NCBI GenBank assembly: GCA_025331565.1 | Contig: JAFREQ010000047.1 | Span: 1,416,001-1,480,000, forward strand | Direction: 5' to 3' | DNA: 64,000 nucleotides | From: Holacanthus passer | Taxonomy: Eukaryota; Chordata; Actinopteri; Pomacanthidae | In this document: positions 14,651 to 25,278 of the stretch, piece after piece | Position numbering within the stretch: the stretch's first letter is position 1 | How the letters are laid out: each line of letters opens with the position of its first letter | The notes under the pieces: model-generated | Told to the model about the DNA's origin: nothing | What the model saw: only the letters and a program-made list of their open reading frames with translations | The model's database searches: none | Position numbers and translations under genes: made by a program

Positions 14651-15376
14651 CTGAGGGAGGCCATCATGAGTCAATGAGACAGGCTGCCTTGCCTGTGGAC
14701 CCTGCAGTGCCCTCCAACCTCTCAGCCACCTCCAAAACTGGAGACAGGGCTGGGGCTAAAGACAAAGATGTGATGGATGAGGCTGATGGCGATCCTGGAG
14801 CTGGACCCAGAGCTTGGCCTGAGGGTAAATTATTCGCTGGGGCCAGAACAATGGTTTGGACTGAAACAGAAGCAGGAGTGCGTGCTGGGGCAGGTGGCAA
14901 AGTCTTTGCCGAGACTGGGATTATGACGGGAACCGGCGCCTGGGCTGAAGTCGGAGCTGAATGGAGACCGGGAGGCGCGGAGGTGGATGACCTGCCAAGC
15001 ATGCCGAGGGACCCGGCTGCCTGGCTGGGGCAGCGGAGGCTGCAGACACGCCGAGTGGGCCAAAGAGAGCAGGCAGCCTTCTCTTCAGTCCCCACCATGC
15101 TGGCAGAGACAGTGGAGCTGCAGGCACCAGCGTTTGGAAAACCTTTAGGACTGCTGTCTAAAGCTGCTTTGACCAAAGGCCCCTCTTCATCGTCATCCAA
15201 GGCCTCCTCCTCTTCCGCCTCTTCCTCGACAACAAAAGCATCCTCTTTGCCTTCCTCCCCCTCTTCTTCTTCCTCCCCAGCCAATAACAGAGGGAGTCAG
15301 ACAGCAGCATCAGACAGCGTCTCCCTGGTTGCTGTCAACAGCAACTCCTCCAACAGCAACAGCAGCTCCAGTTTGG
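14651..15376 (+). CDS. kiaa1549l: kiaa1549l exon: Ser-rich N-terminal ectodomain
   Basis: The exon starts after a pyrimidine-rich acceptor ending TCCTACAG and ends at a GT donor at 15377. It enters in phase 1 and leaves in phase 1 (726 nt). It encodes about 242 residues of low-complexity extracellular sequence: an Ala/Gly/Thr/Glu-rich first half with loosely repeated AGA-x-TE motifs, then a Ser-rich stretch (about 15181-15280) and an Asn/Ser-rich end with possible N-glycosylation sites. I see no domain and no signal peptide, so the start codon is further upstream. The frame is open from 14524, but the acceptor and the phase fit favour 14651. Assignment rests on the phase match to the next exon, since this part of the family evolves fast. 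The antisense strand is also open over most of it, a by-product of the composition. Confidence 0.72.
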
Positions 15377-17190
15377 GTATGATGCAGGGCTGTCATTTAA
15401 ACATATTTCAAATTTTGTCTTTTTACAGTGTGATCAATCGTTTGCGAGACACCTTCCATAACAAAGCTTAAATCTAACCTTTATGTCATTTGTCCAAGAA
15501 TGATTCGTAGAATTATACTATCATAGATCATACAAGAACAAATGAAGATCCTCTTTTCCATGTCCTCTCCATGAATCATCAGGAAAGATGTAAAAGTCAG
15601 CTGACAGGCAGAGAGGTTTTAAACCTGCTATTGGAGTAAGCATTAATTAGCTAGCTAGCTGCAGGTTTTGGCCAACAAATTTGACGGTGGTTGTATAGAA
15701 ATAAGAACCTTGTCTTCATTGTTAATAACCGATGTCATCACAATATAATTTTCAGCATTTCCTTCATCATAGCCCCTCAAACAACCATCATCTTCATCAT
15801 CCAATCTCCACCATCATCATTTTATCATCACCTTTGTCATATTGCCATCATCATCATCATCGTCATTATCATCGTCATTATCATCATCGTTGTCATCATC
15901 ATCGCCTTTCTCATCATCCTCACCACCATGTCCTGTCCCATTCCACTACCTCCATGCCTTCCCACTTCCTGTCATGCCATCATCACAATAACATCATCCA
16001 CAAGGTATTTCCTCCACATTTATTTTAGCTTCTGACACAAGAATGAACAAAAGCTAATATCCATTTGCCCAGTGTTTCCTATCACATTGATTCACATCAC
16101 AGTCACACTACAACACGTCCTCATGTGGTGATGTGAGGAGGATAAGAGGGAATCTGGATCTCTCTCAGTCTGAAAGGATTGATTGCCTCCCTCTTGTTCA
16201 CTCCAGCCTCCTTTACACCTCATCGACACGTATCTGATTTCATTGTGTCGTCTAAAGATGATTTAGATGGATTAGATAAACCCCTGACATTAAAATGCTT
16301 CTCTGGTTTGCACATTGAAATTGAATTTCTATTTCCTGTGCACTTCATCGTATGCGTTTTCAAATTGACAATAACCTCCTCATCTTCCTTGTTCATCGTT
16401 CGTGAGAAAACTGACAATTCATTCTTGACAAGTTTGCCAGTTTAACTTGCATTCATTCACTCATTCTTTATGTTTATGTCACGTTGTTTTAAGTGGATTA
16501 AGATGCATTGCATTTGCAATTTGTTGTTAAGAGGTGAAAATGCATCTGTCCATGTGGAAATTAACAAGGTAAAATGCTCTTTGCATGCATCTTGGGTGCG
16601 TTTACACTTTTTATCTATTTGACACTATCATGTAGTCTCAGATTATTTATCTTGAAGCATAATATGTGCTGGCAACGTTCTAGAATTTTGTCATGCCATA
16701 AAAAGACAATGCTTTCAAACGAGCCTCAAAATTTTTAGTCTTTCCTCCTCTGTCTCCTCTCTCAACCCCAAGTCTATGAGTTCTACTGAAGAGATTAGAG
16801 TAAATACTGTGTTTGTTAGGGACCATTTTGAGTCATTTGTTAATACATATTTGATCTAGTGACTATCCATGGCAACAGGATAGTGTAAGTGGGACTGACT
16901 CAAAAACACACAATGTGTGTTCATGGTAATGGAGAAACATGTCACCCAGTGCAACAGGGTGGCTCACTGATGTGTTTTCAATAGTTTTGGACAATAATGG
17001 AGCCCTATGGCACAGAGAAATAAGACACATCAGGCTTCACAGATAGTACTTGTTAATATTCATAAAGAATGTTTTATTCATATTGTTGGTTTTGGTCTTA
17101 TCAAAGGATTAGTTGAAAAATAAGAAAAACTTAAGAGTATCATTAGACATCCTTTAATATGACTGATTTCCAAATGTTTCCTCCCTGCAG
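15377..17190 (+). other. kiaa1549l: Intron after the Ser-rich exon
   Basis: 1.8-kb phase-1 intron with GT and CTGCAG ends. It contains an ATC-rich tract at about 15738-15905 and otherwise unique sequence. Confidence 0.75.
15738..15905. repeat. Imperfect (ATC)n tract
   Basis: Dense ATC/CATC units with interruptions. The two His- and Ile-rich ORFs over it are artefacts of the repeat. Confidence 0.85.
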
Positions 17191-18000
17191 AGGAGTCAGT
17201 GAGCAGCCTGCCAGCCTGGGATCTCCCCACTGTCCCGGAGTCGCTCCTGTCCACAGTGGGCGACCACGACGTCACACTTCCTGCCAACGTCACCAGCCCT
17301 TTCTCCACCCACCAATGGAACACCACTGTGCCTGTGCGCACCAGAAACACCTCACGGCACACGACCACATCATCCACCACCATAAACACATCTCTATCAC
17401 CCACCACCACCTCAACTTTACCGTTATCCACCACGGCAAGAGCACAAACACCGTCAGGATCCACCACAGTTTCTCACACCGCAAGCCAGGACACTGTGAC
17501 CAATGACGGCCTTCAGCTGACCACAGTAACAACGACGACACCCTCCACGACCACTTTTACTGTGAGTGCTGCTGAAACAATGACCCAGGCGGTGACCAAT
17601 GGGGCTGGTGTAACAGTATCACCAAATACCACTGCTGCCAACAACAAGCAACAGCAAACAACAAGCCTCAGACTGACCACAGCGGCTACAACCCAGCCTA
17701 CAACCACCACTACAACCACACCTGCCACTACTACCACCACTACTACTGTCCCCCCAACCACCACCACCACTACTCCTCCAACCACTACCACCACTACTAC
17801 ACCTGCGACTACTACTACGACTACTGCCACCACTACTACTACCACTACAACCACAACAACAAAGGCACCCGCCACCACTGTGTTTATCCCAGTCCAAACC
17901 ACACCGCCTCCCACCACGACCACAGAACCCCCATCCAGTACCAGTGCAGAGGAAGGTCCTCTACCATGCAACGTGACTGAGAAATACTGGGTCAGAACAG
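17191..18000 (+). CDS. kiaa1549l: kiaa1549l exon: Thr-rich mucin-like ectodomain
   Basis: Acceptor CTCCCTGCAG, donor GTACGA at 18001. Phase 1 in, phase 1 out, 810 nt. The split codon with the previous exon gives Glu, and the frame continues as ESVSSLPAWD. About 270 residues are dominated by Thr, Ser and Pro. The core at about 17698-17870 is nearly pure ACN codons, giving long Thr runs broken by PA, PP and VPP. Such sequence is typical of O-glycosylated stalks. NxT/S sequons are present (for example NVTS, NTTV, NTSR, NVTE). The last residues, PCNVTEKYWVRTG, lead into the first folded module and resemble KNYWVITG before module 3. The Thr core is also a trinucleotide microsatellite and is probably length-variable. 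Confidence 0.88.
17698..17870. repeat. kiaa1549l: Coding (ACC/ACT)n trinucleotide repeat
   Basis: Imperfect ACC/ACT/ACA units inside the exon encode the poly-Thr stalk. The antisense frames give Val-rich and Gly/Ser-rich ORFs, which are shadows. Confidence 0.93.
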
Positions 18001-18703
18001 GTACGAGACTAAAACCCCATCAATAGGATTAGTCTGCAGTAAGAAAATGATAATAAACAAAAATATTAATGATGTGCTTGTCAATAATTGTGGGGGATAA
18101 AGAGTAAGATGAATGGCTTAAAACATCAGGGTATTCTCCATAACAGCACTTTACTGTTATTGTCCTTTACATCCCTTTTTAATTTACCTACTGCATATTC
18201 AACATTATGTGGGCCTACAGGCATGCTTTATCCAAAATTATCTCAAAGTAATGATGAATACTCATGAAATGCCATTTATGAAGCTTAGGCACAATGTGCC
18301 TATTATGTGTCCAAGATGTAATTACATGCATACAAATTAATTAAAACCTGCAAAACAGCAAGGGCAGATTTTCCTCAAGCATAAACACTTACATTAATAA
18401 CAGGCTGGGGACCTTTGATTACATTTACCAGAGTACCAAGGCCTTTACTGAGGTTGGCAACAGCTTTGCAAAAGTGACTAAGGAGACATTTAGCCAGAGG
18501 CCAAGTCCAAGCTCCTGTGTCCTTAAGTGTCTTTAGGCAAGATATTGAATCCCTACATGCTCCACGGTGCTGGAAAGGATTATTTGAGCCAACAAGTGTG
18601 GTGTGACAAAAGTGAGATACGTCACAGAATATTAAGAAGCTAAATATGAACACACTGTGCACGATCATTGCTGCAAGCTCATTTTATAATTTTTTCTTCA
18701 CAG
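18001..18703 (+). other. kiaa1549l: Intron before module 1
   Basis: Phase-1 intron of about 0.7 kb with GTACGA and TTCTTCACAG ends. No repeat or gene was recognised in it. Confidence 0.8.
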
Positions 18704-18819
18704 TTCTGTCCATTGAGCTGCGTAGGAACCGCCTGGACCTGATCCTGAAACAGAACCTCTCAAAAGGACTGAGCCACGCCCTGCAGAGAGCTCTGAATGA
18801 CTCCACGGCTTATGCACAG
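18704..18819 (+). CDS. kiaa1549l: kiaa1549l exon: module 1, first half
   Basis: Acceptor TTCTTCACAG, donor GTCGGT at 18820. Phase 1 in, phase 0 out, 116 nt. It encodes V-LSIELRRNRLDLILKQ and then NLSKGLSHALQRALNDSTAYAQ. This reads as a beta strand (VLSIEL) followed by an amphipathic helix (LSKGLSHALQRAL), the opening half of a SEA/ferredoxin-like module. NLS and NDS are possible N-glycosylation sites. The intron falls just after the helix, at the same structural position as in modules 2 and 3. The exon matches the DUF3827 ectodomain as I recall it. Confidence 0.93.
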
Positions 18820-18884
18820 GTCGGTGTCTTATTCGGGTTCAGCTACAGTAACCATGCAAAGCTCACTAGTTTATAACCACAGGT

Positions 18885-19440
18885 CACCACAGGTCAGTGA
18901 CTGGTAAACAGGTTAGGAGTTAACTTAGAAGCAACAAACCATGTGTCTATCTATGTGTCAGGGGCTAATAAAACAAATGTGCTACTAGAAAATGTATGTC
19001 AGCAACTAGTAAACATGATAAAATTGTTAAATAATAACAAGCAGGCTTTTGAGGATAATTTCCCAGATGCCTCAGTAAAACCTGGAGAAAATTCATTTGC
19101 ATCAGTGCCTTTGCTGAGTTATGAACTTGTTAATCATGCTTCTCGGAATAAGTCCACTGGTCAGTGACCACTAACTACACTTCAGGGGCTAATAAAAAAT
19201 AGGTAGGCCTGTGGATGGTAAACACCACCACCTAGGAAACACAGATCAGTGGTCAGTGGATGCAGGTCAGTGGCTAGTAAATACAAGACGGTGGCTATAT
19301 AAGCGCAAACATATGTCAGTGCATAGTAAACACAGTTCAGTGGCTAGTAAACAGATGAAGATGGCTACTAGTCAATGACTCGTAAATAGAGGTCACAGAT
19401 GAGTAAACATATGCCAATGACTCGTAAATAGGGCTCATAG
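18885..19440. repeat. Degenerate minisatellite, core like TCAGTGGCTAGTAAACACAG
   Basis: Variants of the core recur irregularly at roughly 20-40-base spacing (for example CAGTGACTGGTAAACAGG, CAGTGGCTAGTAAATACA, CAGTGCATAGTAAACACAG, CAATGACTCGTAAATAG). This looks like an old, diverged tandem array. Short ORFs through it, such as the one at 18943-19167, are chance frames. Confidence 0.75.
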
Positions 19441-20429
19441 GCACTTGTGTGTTAGTACAGAGTTGTCATTTGAAAACGTTAATTAGTTTTCAGAGCTATA
19501 GCTATACTCTATAGACAGGAAGTACATGGCCATGTGTGTTTCTGTGTGTGTCATGTGTGTTCACTTTTACTCATTACACTGAGTAAAAGTGCTTTTTTGT
19601 CTGATATTAATAATATAATCTGATCTTTTCATTTTCATTTTTGCCGCAGTGTTGGCTCTTCATATGTGCAGACATGCTATTCTTGAGTGTGTCATCATTT
19701 TACAATATTCCACAGTATTCATTGTTTTCTGGTCCTGCTCATTCACCTCACAAGGACTCATCTGAATGGTGCTAGAGACAATCAGAGAGAGAGGTGACTA
19801 ATGCAGACGGCGTTCTAGCCTGAATAGAAATAACCTGTTGAATAGTCAGGCAGTGTTTGCTTAGAGAGGTTATTACACATGCACTCGTGCTCTCTCACGC
19901 TCACACAAACATGGTAATGGAAAATAAATCTACAATAAATGACTCTTTTCTTTTTCCTGCATCATAGCAGTCCAGTCAAGCGATCTTTCTATGCTGCTGC
20001 TCAATGTGGATCATTTTTGTCTCTGTTTCGATTTGTCCAACCTCTCCTATGTTCCCTTTTGAATCGAGTCTATTTGTATTTCTCTCTTTATCTTCTCTCC
20101 CTCTCTATGAAACGATCACCCTCTTTCTGCGTTTTTCTCAATATTTACATTTCTCGTATTGCTCCCTTCCCCTGTCTCCCCTATCTGATTGCTCCCTCGG
20201 TTTAAGTCGATTGATTTTCTGCCAACCTGTCTGTCTCGCCTGTCTGCTGGTGGGCCTGTTGTGCCTGCCCGCCTCACTGTCTGTCCACCTGCCTCCCTTC
20301 ATCTCGCTGTCTGTCTGTCTTCTGTCTTCATCTGCCTGCTTTTTCTATTTTTATCCAGTTGTTTGTGAGCCTGCACAGGGAGTGACTCAGTGTCTCTAAG
20401 CTGCAGTCCACTTTCATCTACCCCCTGCT

Positions 20430-20456
20430 CACACACACAAACACACACACACACAC
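20430..20456. repeat. (CA)n microsatellite
   Basis: Imperfect CA tract with one AA interruption, intronic. Confidence 0.9.
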
Positions 20457-21056
20457 GCTCCTCAGTTCTCATCCTCTCCATCAGATAACGTAGACTGTTA
20501 TTTGGCAATCTGGATCAGTCTCTTGAGAGACAGCAGCAGCACCAACAAGGTATAAAATTGGCCAGAGCTTTAAATAGCCATGATATGTAGGTATTATTTT
20601 TGAGGCGTTGTTAATGGGAAAATATTGGCTTTAGCAGAGACAGGGACTGTCTAACAGCATGACATTAACATGCAGCAGTATTCAGTGTGTTGCATCATTG
20701 AACAATGTGGTTAACTAATTGCAAAATCTGCCGGTTTTACAGCCTTAAAATATCAGAGGGGAGACAGAAGTGACAGCAGAGGTCAAGGGCAGAGTCTGGT
20801 TAGGATTTATTAGGTACAAAGCTGCTTTTCAAACATGCAAAACAAAAGCGAAATAAAAACCTTGCAGCTTCTGTAGGGTGCGTGAGGAATTCAAAATGGG
20901 TTACACTTTATTCTACCCTGTTATATAAACAATTAATACGTGTTTTATAACGCACCATAACACAACATTTCAGTGTTAATAATTTGTCTTCTCCTACATT
21001 ATGAAATATCCATAACTGGTACATAAACTGGTACAGACTATAGCTATAATCATATA

Positions 21057-21305
21057 TACAGTGCTAGTCTAATGTTTATCATTTTCTACATTGTAGATCA
21101 ATACCTAAGACATCAAAACTATAGAAGAACACCTAAAGAATTATGTGGTAATCAAAAGTATGTAATAAGCAAAAAAAAGTTTAGATCCTTTTATAGTGGC
21201 CACCTTTTGCTTTGATGGCAGCTGTTGGCTTTCTCTCAACCAGCTCCATGAGGTCGTCACTTTGAATGGTTTCCCAATGGTCTTGAAGGAGTTCCAATAT
21301 ATGTT
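21057..21305 (-). mobile_element. Tc1/mariner transposon end fragment (degenerate)
   Basis: The fragment starts TACAGTGCTAGTCTAATGTTT. It continues with ATTTTCTACATTGTAGA, GACATCAAAACTATAG, AGTGGCCACCTTTTGCTTTGATGGCAGC and then CTCTCAACCAGCTCCATGAGGT. These blocks match, in order, the terminal region of Tc1-like elements common in fish genomes, as I know them. It begins at a TA dinucleotide. No transposase frame is intact. The orientation call assumes that the internal side corresponds to the downstream end of a transposase gene and is uncertain. The other end of the element is missing. Confidence 0.85.
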
Positions 21306-22161
21306 GTATATATATTTATCAAGTATACTGTATGAGTCATCTTTGATGAACTGAATTCTTGAATGGTTGGAGGATTAGATCACAATATTGTGTCATTTTT
21401 CAACAAAATATAAGCTCAATGATTTTATTTTCTAAATGGCCACTGATTGGTGTAGGAGGACATAAGAACACAAAATCCAGAAATATTGCACCGCCCAAAA
21501 ACATGCAAAGGAAATACAAAGACAATAGCTGAAATATCTCAATCGTTCCATTTGAGTTAAGGCTTAAAATAAAAGATCTGAAAGCTCTCTTTTTGTTTTC
21601 TAATGAAATGCAAAACCCAAAAGTGGGTTGTTGGAATAAAAGAATGTGTCGCTGAGGATAATTAAAAACTAAAGGGCTGCTTGATAAATTGAGGCTAGAG
21701 CTTTAGCAAGAGCTTGCGACGGGAACTGGCTTAAATAAAGATGGCAGGTGGGCATCATTTGAAAAACAGGGTGAGTTTTGTTTCATTTTTCTCGGTAGGG
21801 AGATGAGAGGAGAGGAGAGGAGAGAGGAGGGGCAGAGGTAATGAGATACAGTTTCACTAAGAGGGATGTGTTTTTTCTAGAAAAAGACTTGCTTGGGGCA
21901 GTCAGCTAACGCTCACAGAAGAGAGGAGAGGAAAAGGAAGGATGAGGAAAGAAGAGAGAGCCATAGTAACGACAGCCACAGCTGCTGTGTGTGGATGGAG
22001 GTGGAGGGTAGGGGAAGGTGGGCGGTGTATAGTTCCAGAAATACAAGCCTTGACTCACCACCGATTGTTGTCTGTGTGTGTTTTTCCGGGACACAGTTAG
22101 TCAGATTTATGACTGTTGAAGGCTCAAACTAAAAGATTCCCTCAAGGCAGATTTGGCTTTT

Positions 22162-22177
22162 AAAAAAAAAAAAAAAA
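22162..22177. repeat. Poly(A) run
   Basis: Sixteen consecutive A in the intron. A second run starts near 22453. Confidence 0.9.
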
Positions 22178-22506
22178 GATTATAGATATTCCTTGTCTGA
22201 TGCATTTGTATTCTAAACCCATAGCTCAAGCACAACACGTGTTAGAAAAAGGTGGTTTACACCTCGTCTTCAGTGTAGTCTTCTGAGCTTGTTGCAGCTG
22301 GTAGCACTGATTTCTTCTCTGATGCTGTTTGTTTCCTCTTTGGAGTATATGTGCTTTGAAATAAGAGCACAAATCATGTAGACATGCTAGCATCTCCATG
22401 TTTTTAGGATTTATGTGCACAGCCTCTCTTGAAATACAGATGTAAGTGATGCAAAAAAAAAAAAAAAAAGGAAACAGCTTGAATTTTTTTTCTCTCTGTC
22501 TTCTAG

Positions 22507-22729
22507 GTGGAACGTGATGACTGCAGCCCCCACAACGTGACGCTGGGTTACTACGTGACCAGCGGCAAAACTGTCTACATTTCCTCCTTGGTGGTTGAGG
22601 CGCTGAATGTTTACGGCTTTGACAAGCTGCTGTCGGACATCAGGCAGCACACCCCGTTGGCTAAGGCAGTTCTGGTTCCTGTGGCAACCTGGGTGCCCAC
22701 TCCAAGCATTCACCTGCAGCTGAAAACAG
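22507..22729 (+). CDS. kiaa1549l: kiaa1549l exon: module 1, second half
   Basis: Acceptor TCTTCTAG, donor GTGATG at 22730. Phase 0 in, phase 1 out, 223 nt. It encodes VERDDCSPHNVTLGYYVTSG, then a strand/helix pair (TVYISSLVVEALNVYGFDKLLSDIRQ) and a closing strand (AVLVPVATWVPTPSIHLQLKTG). NVT is a sequon. The order strand, turn, strand, helix, strand completes a SEA/ferredoxin-like fold when joined to the previous exon. The frame on the other strand over 22411-22884 is a shadow. Confidence 0.95.
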
Positions 22730-23384
22730 GTGATGAATCCTGATGCAGAATAAGATAAGATAGATCTAAACAAAATGGTGCGATGATGTTCATTCTGGAG
22801 GGCGAGCGTAAAAGGATAAAGAACAGCAGAGGTTAGAGATTTGCTGAGAGGAGGAGGGAGAGAATATGAGCAGAGAGAGAGCAAGGAGATAGAAAATGCA
22901 ATGAGAGTACAGGGAGGGAGACACAGGGGAAGAGTAGAGCAGAGACAAAATTAGAAAATTCTGATTACATGTCTGCTCTCCTTTACTCTTCACTGATACC
23001 CTAAATCCCATACAAACTCCCATGATTGCAGAGCAAAGGCAAATTGGTCCATTCATTTAGTCAGCCTCTTAAGCCTCTTTAAAAAACACATTTCAGCGCA
23101 CACACGTCTAAATCGAGTCTTGTGGGAACAAGGATAGGAAAATCAGTGCAATTAACAAATTGTTATTTAAAAGATACATGCGCTGATTTGAAATCCATTA
23201 CTTTTCTCAACTAAAAATTTTATGGTTTTAATTGTTGGTCCAGTGTTCAATTTTGCATTACTGAGTAAATTAAAGCCAATATGTGTGTTATTTTCATAAT
23301 TATGCACTAATGAATATCTTTCTATCTAGAATATGAATATCTATAATAACAATGAGTCAATTGACTACAGTACATGTAGTAAAA

Positions 23385-23640
23385 GGGGTCACTCATTGTC
23401 ATCCAGCTCTACAGTTTCCTTTGGCTCTACAGAGTGTTTTGCTTTGGTTTTATTACCTGCTACTTTAAAGTTTTGGTTCACTCTCACGGCTCTCATCAGC
23501 CTTGTTTCCAGCAGTATCAGATAGCTATCTTTAATGAAAACAACTCTGATAAACCCACTGTACAATGCCTGTCCACCACCAAATGGCTAACTTAGCAATT
23601 AGCTGGTCATTAGCTGGTGATGAACTGTGTTAGGAATATT
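23385..23640 (+). repeat. Dispersed repeat, copy 1 (shares CTCTGATAAACCCACTGTAC)
   Basis: This segment and 29575-29868 share CTCTGATAAACCCACTGTAC, similar CCTGYCCA sequence after it, and similar upstream pieces (CTCATCAGCCTTGTTTCCAGCAG against CTCATCAACCTTGGTTCCAGCAG). They are two diverged copies of one family. I recognise it as a teleost interspersed repeat but cannot name it. Confidence 0.7.
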
Positions 23641-24770
23641 TTACTTTCAGCAGTAACAAAGTAAAATAACACATTACTTTTTAGTGACGTGCAAGTCATG
23701 GATGATTCATTGGAAACAGAGGACCTAGGACCTCCAACCTGCTATGAACTGTGAAGACGAGGCAAGACCACGTGCCGTCATAGTGGGACATTTTCAAATC
23801 CTAAACATAGCGACTTTAACCATCAAATGAAAACAACAATTATATGTAATATCTGTGCTGTGTCCTCAAATTACCCATTGTTCTACTTGTAGTGTGATGT
23901 ACACTGCAGTAAAGATTCCCCATGCTTGTGTGCAGCTGTGCATGAAGGAGGCACTTGAGGCAAGAACAAAAATTCATTTCTGGGTTGTTCAGCTCATAAA
24001 CCATAAATACACAGTATATGCCAATTTACCATCCACAGCACAATTTGCATAAGATTACCAACTGGGTCAACGTTGTTTGCGCCTGCAATGTGTTGCAGAC
24101 TATGAGACCAGTGAAGAATGTAGAGTCTTTTTGGCCTTTTTTTGGAGATGTAGCCTGCACTCATAAGCACCACAGCGTTTGAATTTAGGTCAGAATATTG
24201 TTCCACCTATCCCATCCCAGCCCTTTCAGAGGTTTTTAAAAAGAACGGAGAAAGACAGAGTGCAGGGAGAGAATGGAGGGCGACTGTGGTAAAAGGACTG
24301 AGACAACATTAATAACATCCTCCATAATCTGCTGATGGACTCAATATTGTTTACCCTGTTCCTTCCCAGTGCGGTGCAGTGTGACGCTGAGAGACAACTA
24401 CTCTTTTCATTGTTCTCATTCTAGATAGTGGCGATAATCCTCTTTCTCTGTCTCACTGCTGAGGTTTATCGGTCACACAGACAACATCTATCTAGAGCGC
24501 TACTTCCATTATTACAGATAGAGATTACAGATACAGCTTGTTGAAGTAGTTCCTTGAAGAATTTGAATAATTTCTCTTTCCCCAGCTCTTTTCCACTGCT
24601 TCAGTTGGTAGTTCTGACATCAGATAGCTGTTGTTGGTGCATTTGTATTAAACAGTATGAACTGTAAATAATAAGAATATTAACAACAAACTAGTAGAAC
24701 TAGTTCACAGGCACTGATGGAACTTGTGGATGGAAATCTGAACTGCAATAGAAAAGACTAAATATACAGT

Positions 24771-24995
24771 GGGAGTATTTCTTGATCTCAAAAAAGCACC
24801 TGATACTGTTGACCATGGTTTAGTTCCGATGAAATTAGAAAGATATGGAGGGGTTGCACGTGTGAGATTAAGCAGCTACTCAGAAAATAGATATCAACAT
24901 GTTGCTATAAATAATATGAATTAAAATATTAAAAGACATTGACAGTTACTTGTAGTGTTCCTTCTGGCTCAGTGTAAGGTCCATTATTGTTTTTG
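24771..24995 (+). pseudogene. Decayed LINE reverse-transcriptase fragment
   Basis: Conceptual translation shows non-LTR reverse-transcriptase landmarks: VFLDLKKAPDTVDH (normally FLDLxKAFDTVDH), KLERYG, SSYSENRYQ and INN, then further on a shifted remnant of the CGVPQGSVLGPLLF region (DNA ...TGTTCCTTCTGGCTCAGTGTAAGGTCC). Stops and frame changes show it is dead. It is a short internal piece of an L2/Rex-like element in an intron, in the same orientation as the host gene. Confidence 0.8.
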
Positions 24996-25144
24996 AGACT
25001 TAGTAGATTTAAAAACAGCACAAATCATGTACAGTGTAATGCAAAAAACAAAGTACTGATTTGCAGGGAGTAGTTGCCATTTTTTGTCTCAATGACAAAA
25101 TTTCATTATCAATAAAATATAATTTTCTTTCTTTTTTCCCCCAG

Positions 25145-25278
25145 TGCTGAGATTCGTCGGCCCAACAGATAACGTCTACTCCTGCAGTTTTGTCCAGATG
25201 TTGGAGCAGAGGCTAGAAAATGCCTTTGATGAGGCTCAGGACAAAGTGCTGGAGACCTACAACAGGCTCACTGTGGAG
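25145..25278 (+). CDS. kiaa1549l: kiaa1549l exon: module 2, first half
   Basis: Acceptor CCCCCAG, donor GTACGA at 25279. Phase 1 in, phase 0 out, 134 nt. It encodes V-LRFVGPTDNVYSCSFVQ, the helix MLEQRLENAFDEAQDKVLE, and TYNRLTVE. The helix resembles that of module 3 (LMEQRLAELF), sharing EQRL, and the intron sits directly after the equivalent residue. This supports an internal duplication. It is the strand-helix half of the second SEA-like module. Confidence 0.95.

Larger units (their letters stand above)
18820..22506 (+). other. kiaa1549l: Intron inside module 1
   Basis: Phase-0 intron of 3.7 kb. It contains the degenerate minisatellite (18885-19440), a CA repeat near 20430, the Tc1/mariner remnant (21057-21305), a GGAGA-rich purine tract near 21800, and A runs near 22162 and 22453. 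Confidence 0.85.
22730..25144 (+). other. kiaa1549l: Intron between modules 1 and 2
   Basis: Phase-1 intron of 2.4 kb. It holds one copy of a dispersed teleost repeat (about 23385-23640) and a decayed LINE reverse-transcriptase fragment (24771-24995). Confidence 0.85.

Noticed and set aside
14664..15284. 206-codon minus-strand ORF.
   Set aside because: It is the shadow of the Ser-rich coding exon, and its acidic and Ala/Pro-rich composition follows from the sense codons. No independent evidence of a gene.
15691..16035. Ile-rich and His-rich plus-strand ORFs.
   Set aside because: Produced by the ATC repeat in an intron; no splice or domain support.
17513..17971. Minus-strand Val-rich (152 codons) and Gly/Ser-rich ORFs.
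   Set aside because: They are antisense readings of the ACN repeat in the Thr-rich exon.
18943..19167. 74-codon ORF that looks protein-like (polar, low repetition).
   Set aside because: It lies in the degenerate minisatellite and has no matching phase or splice sites for the surrounding gene.
22411..22884. 157-codon minus-strand ORF.
   Set aside because: It covers the antisense of a well-supported coding exon plus intron, including a homopolymer translated as a Phe run.
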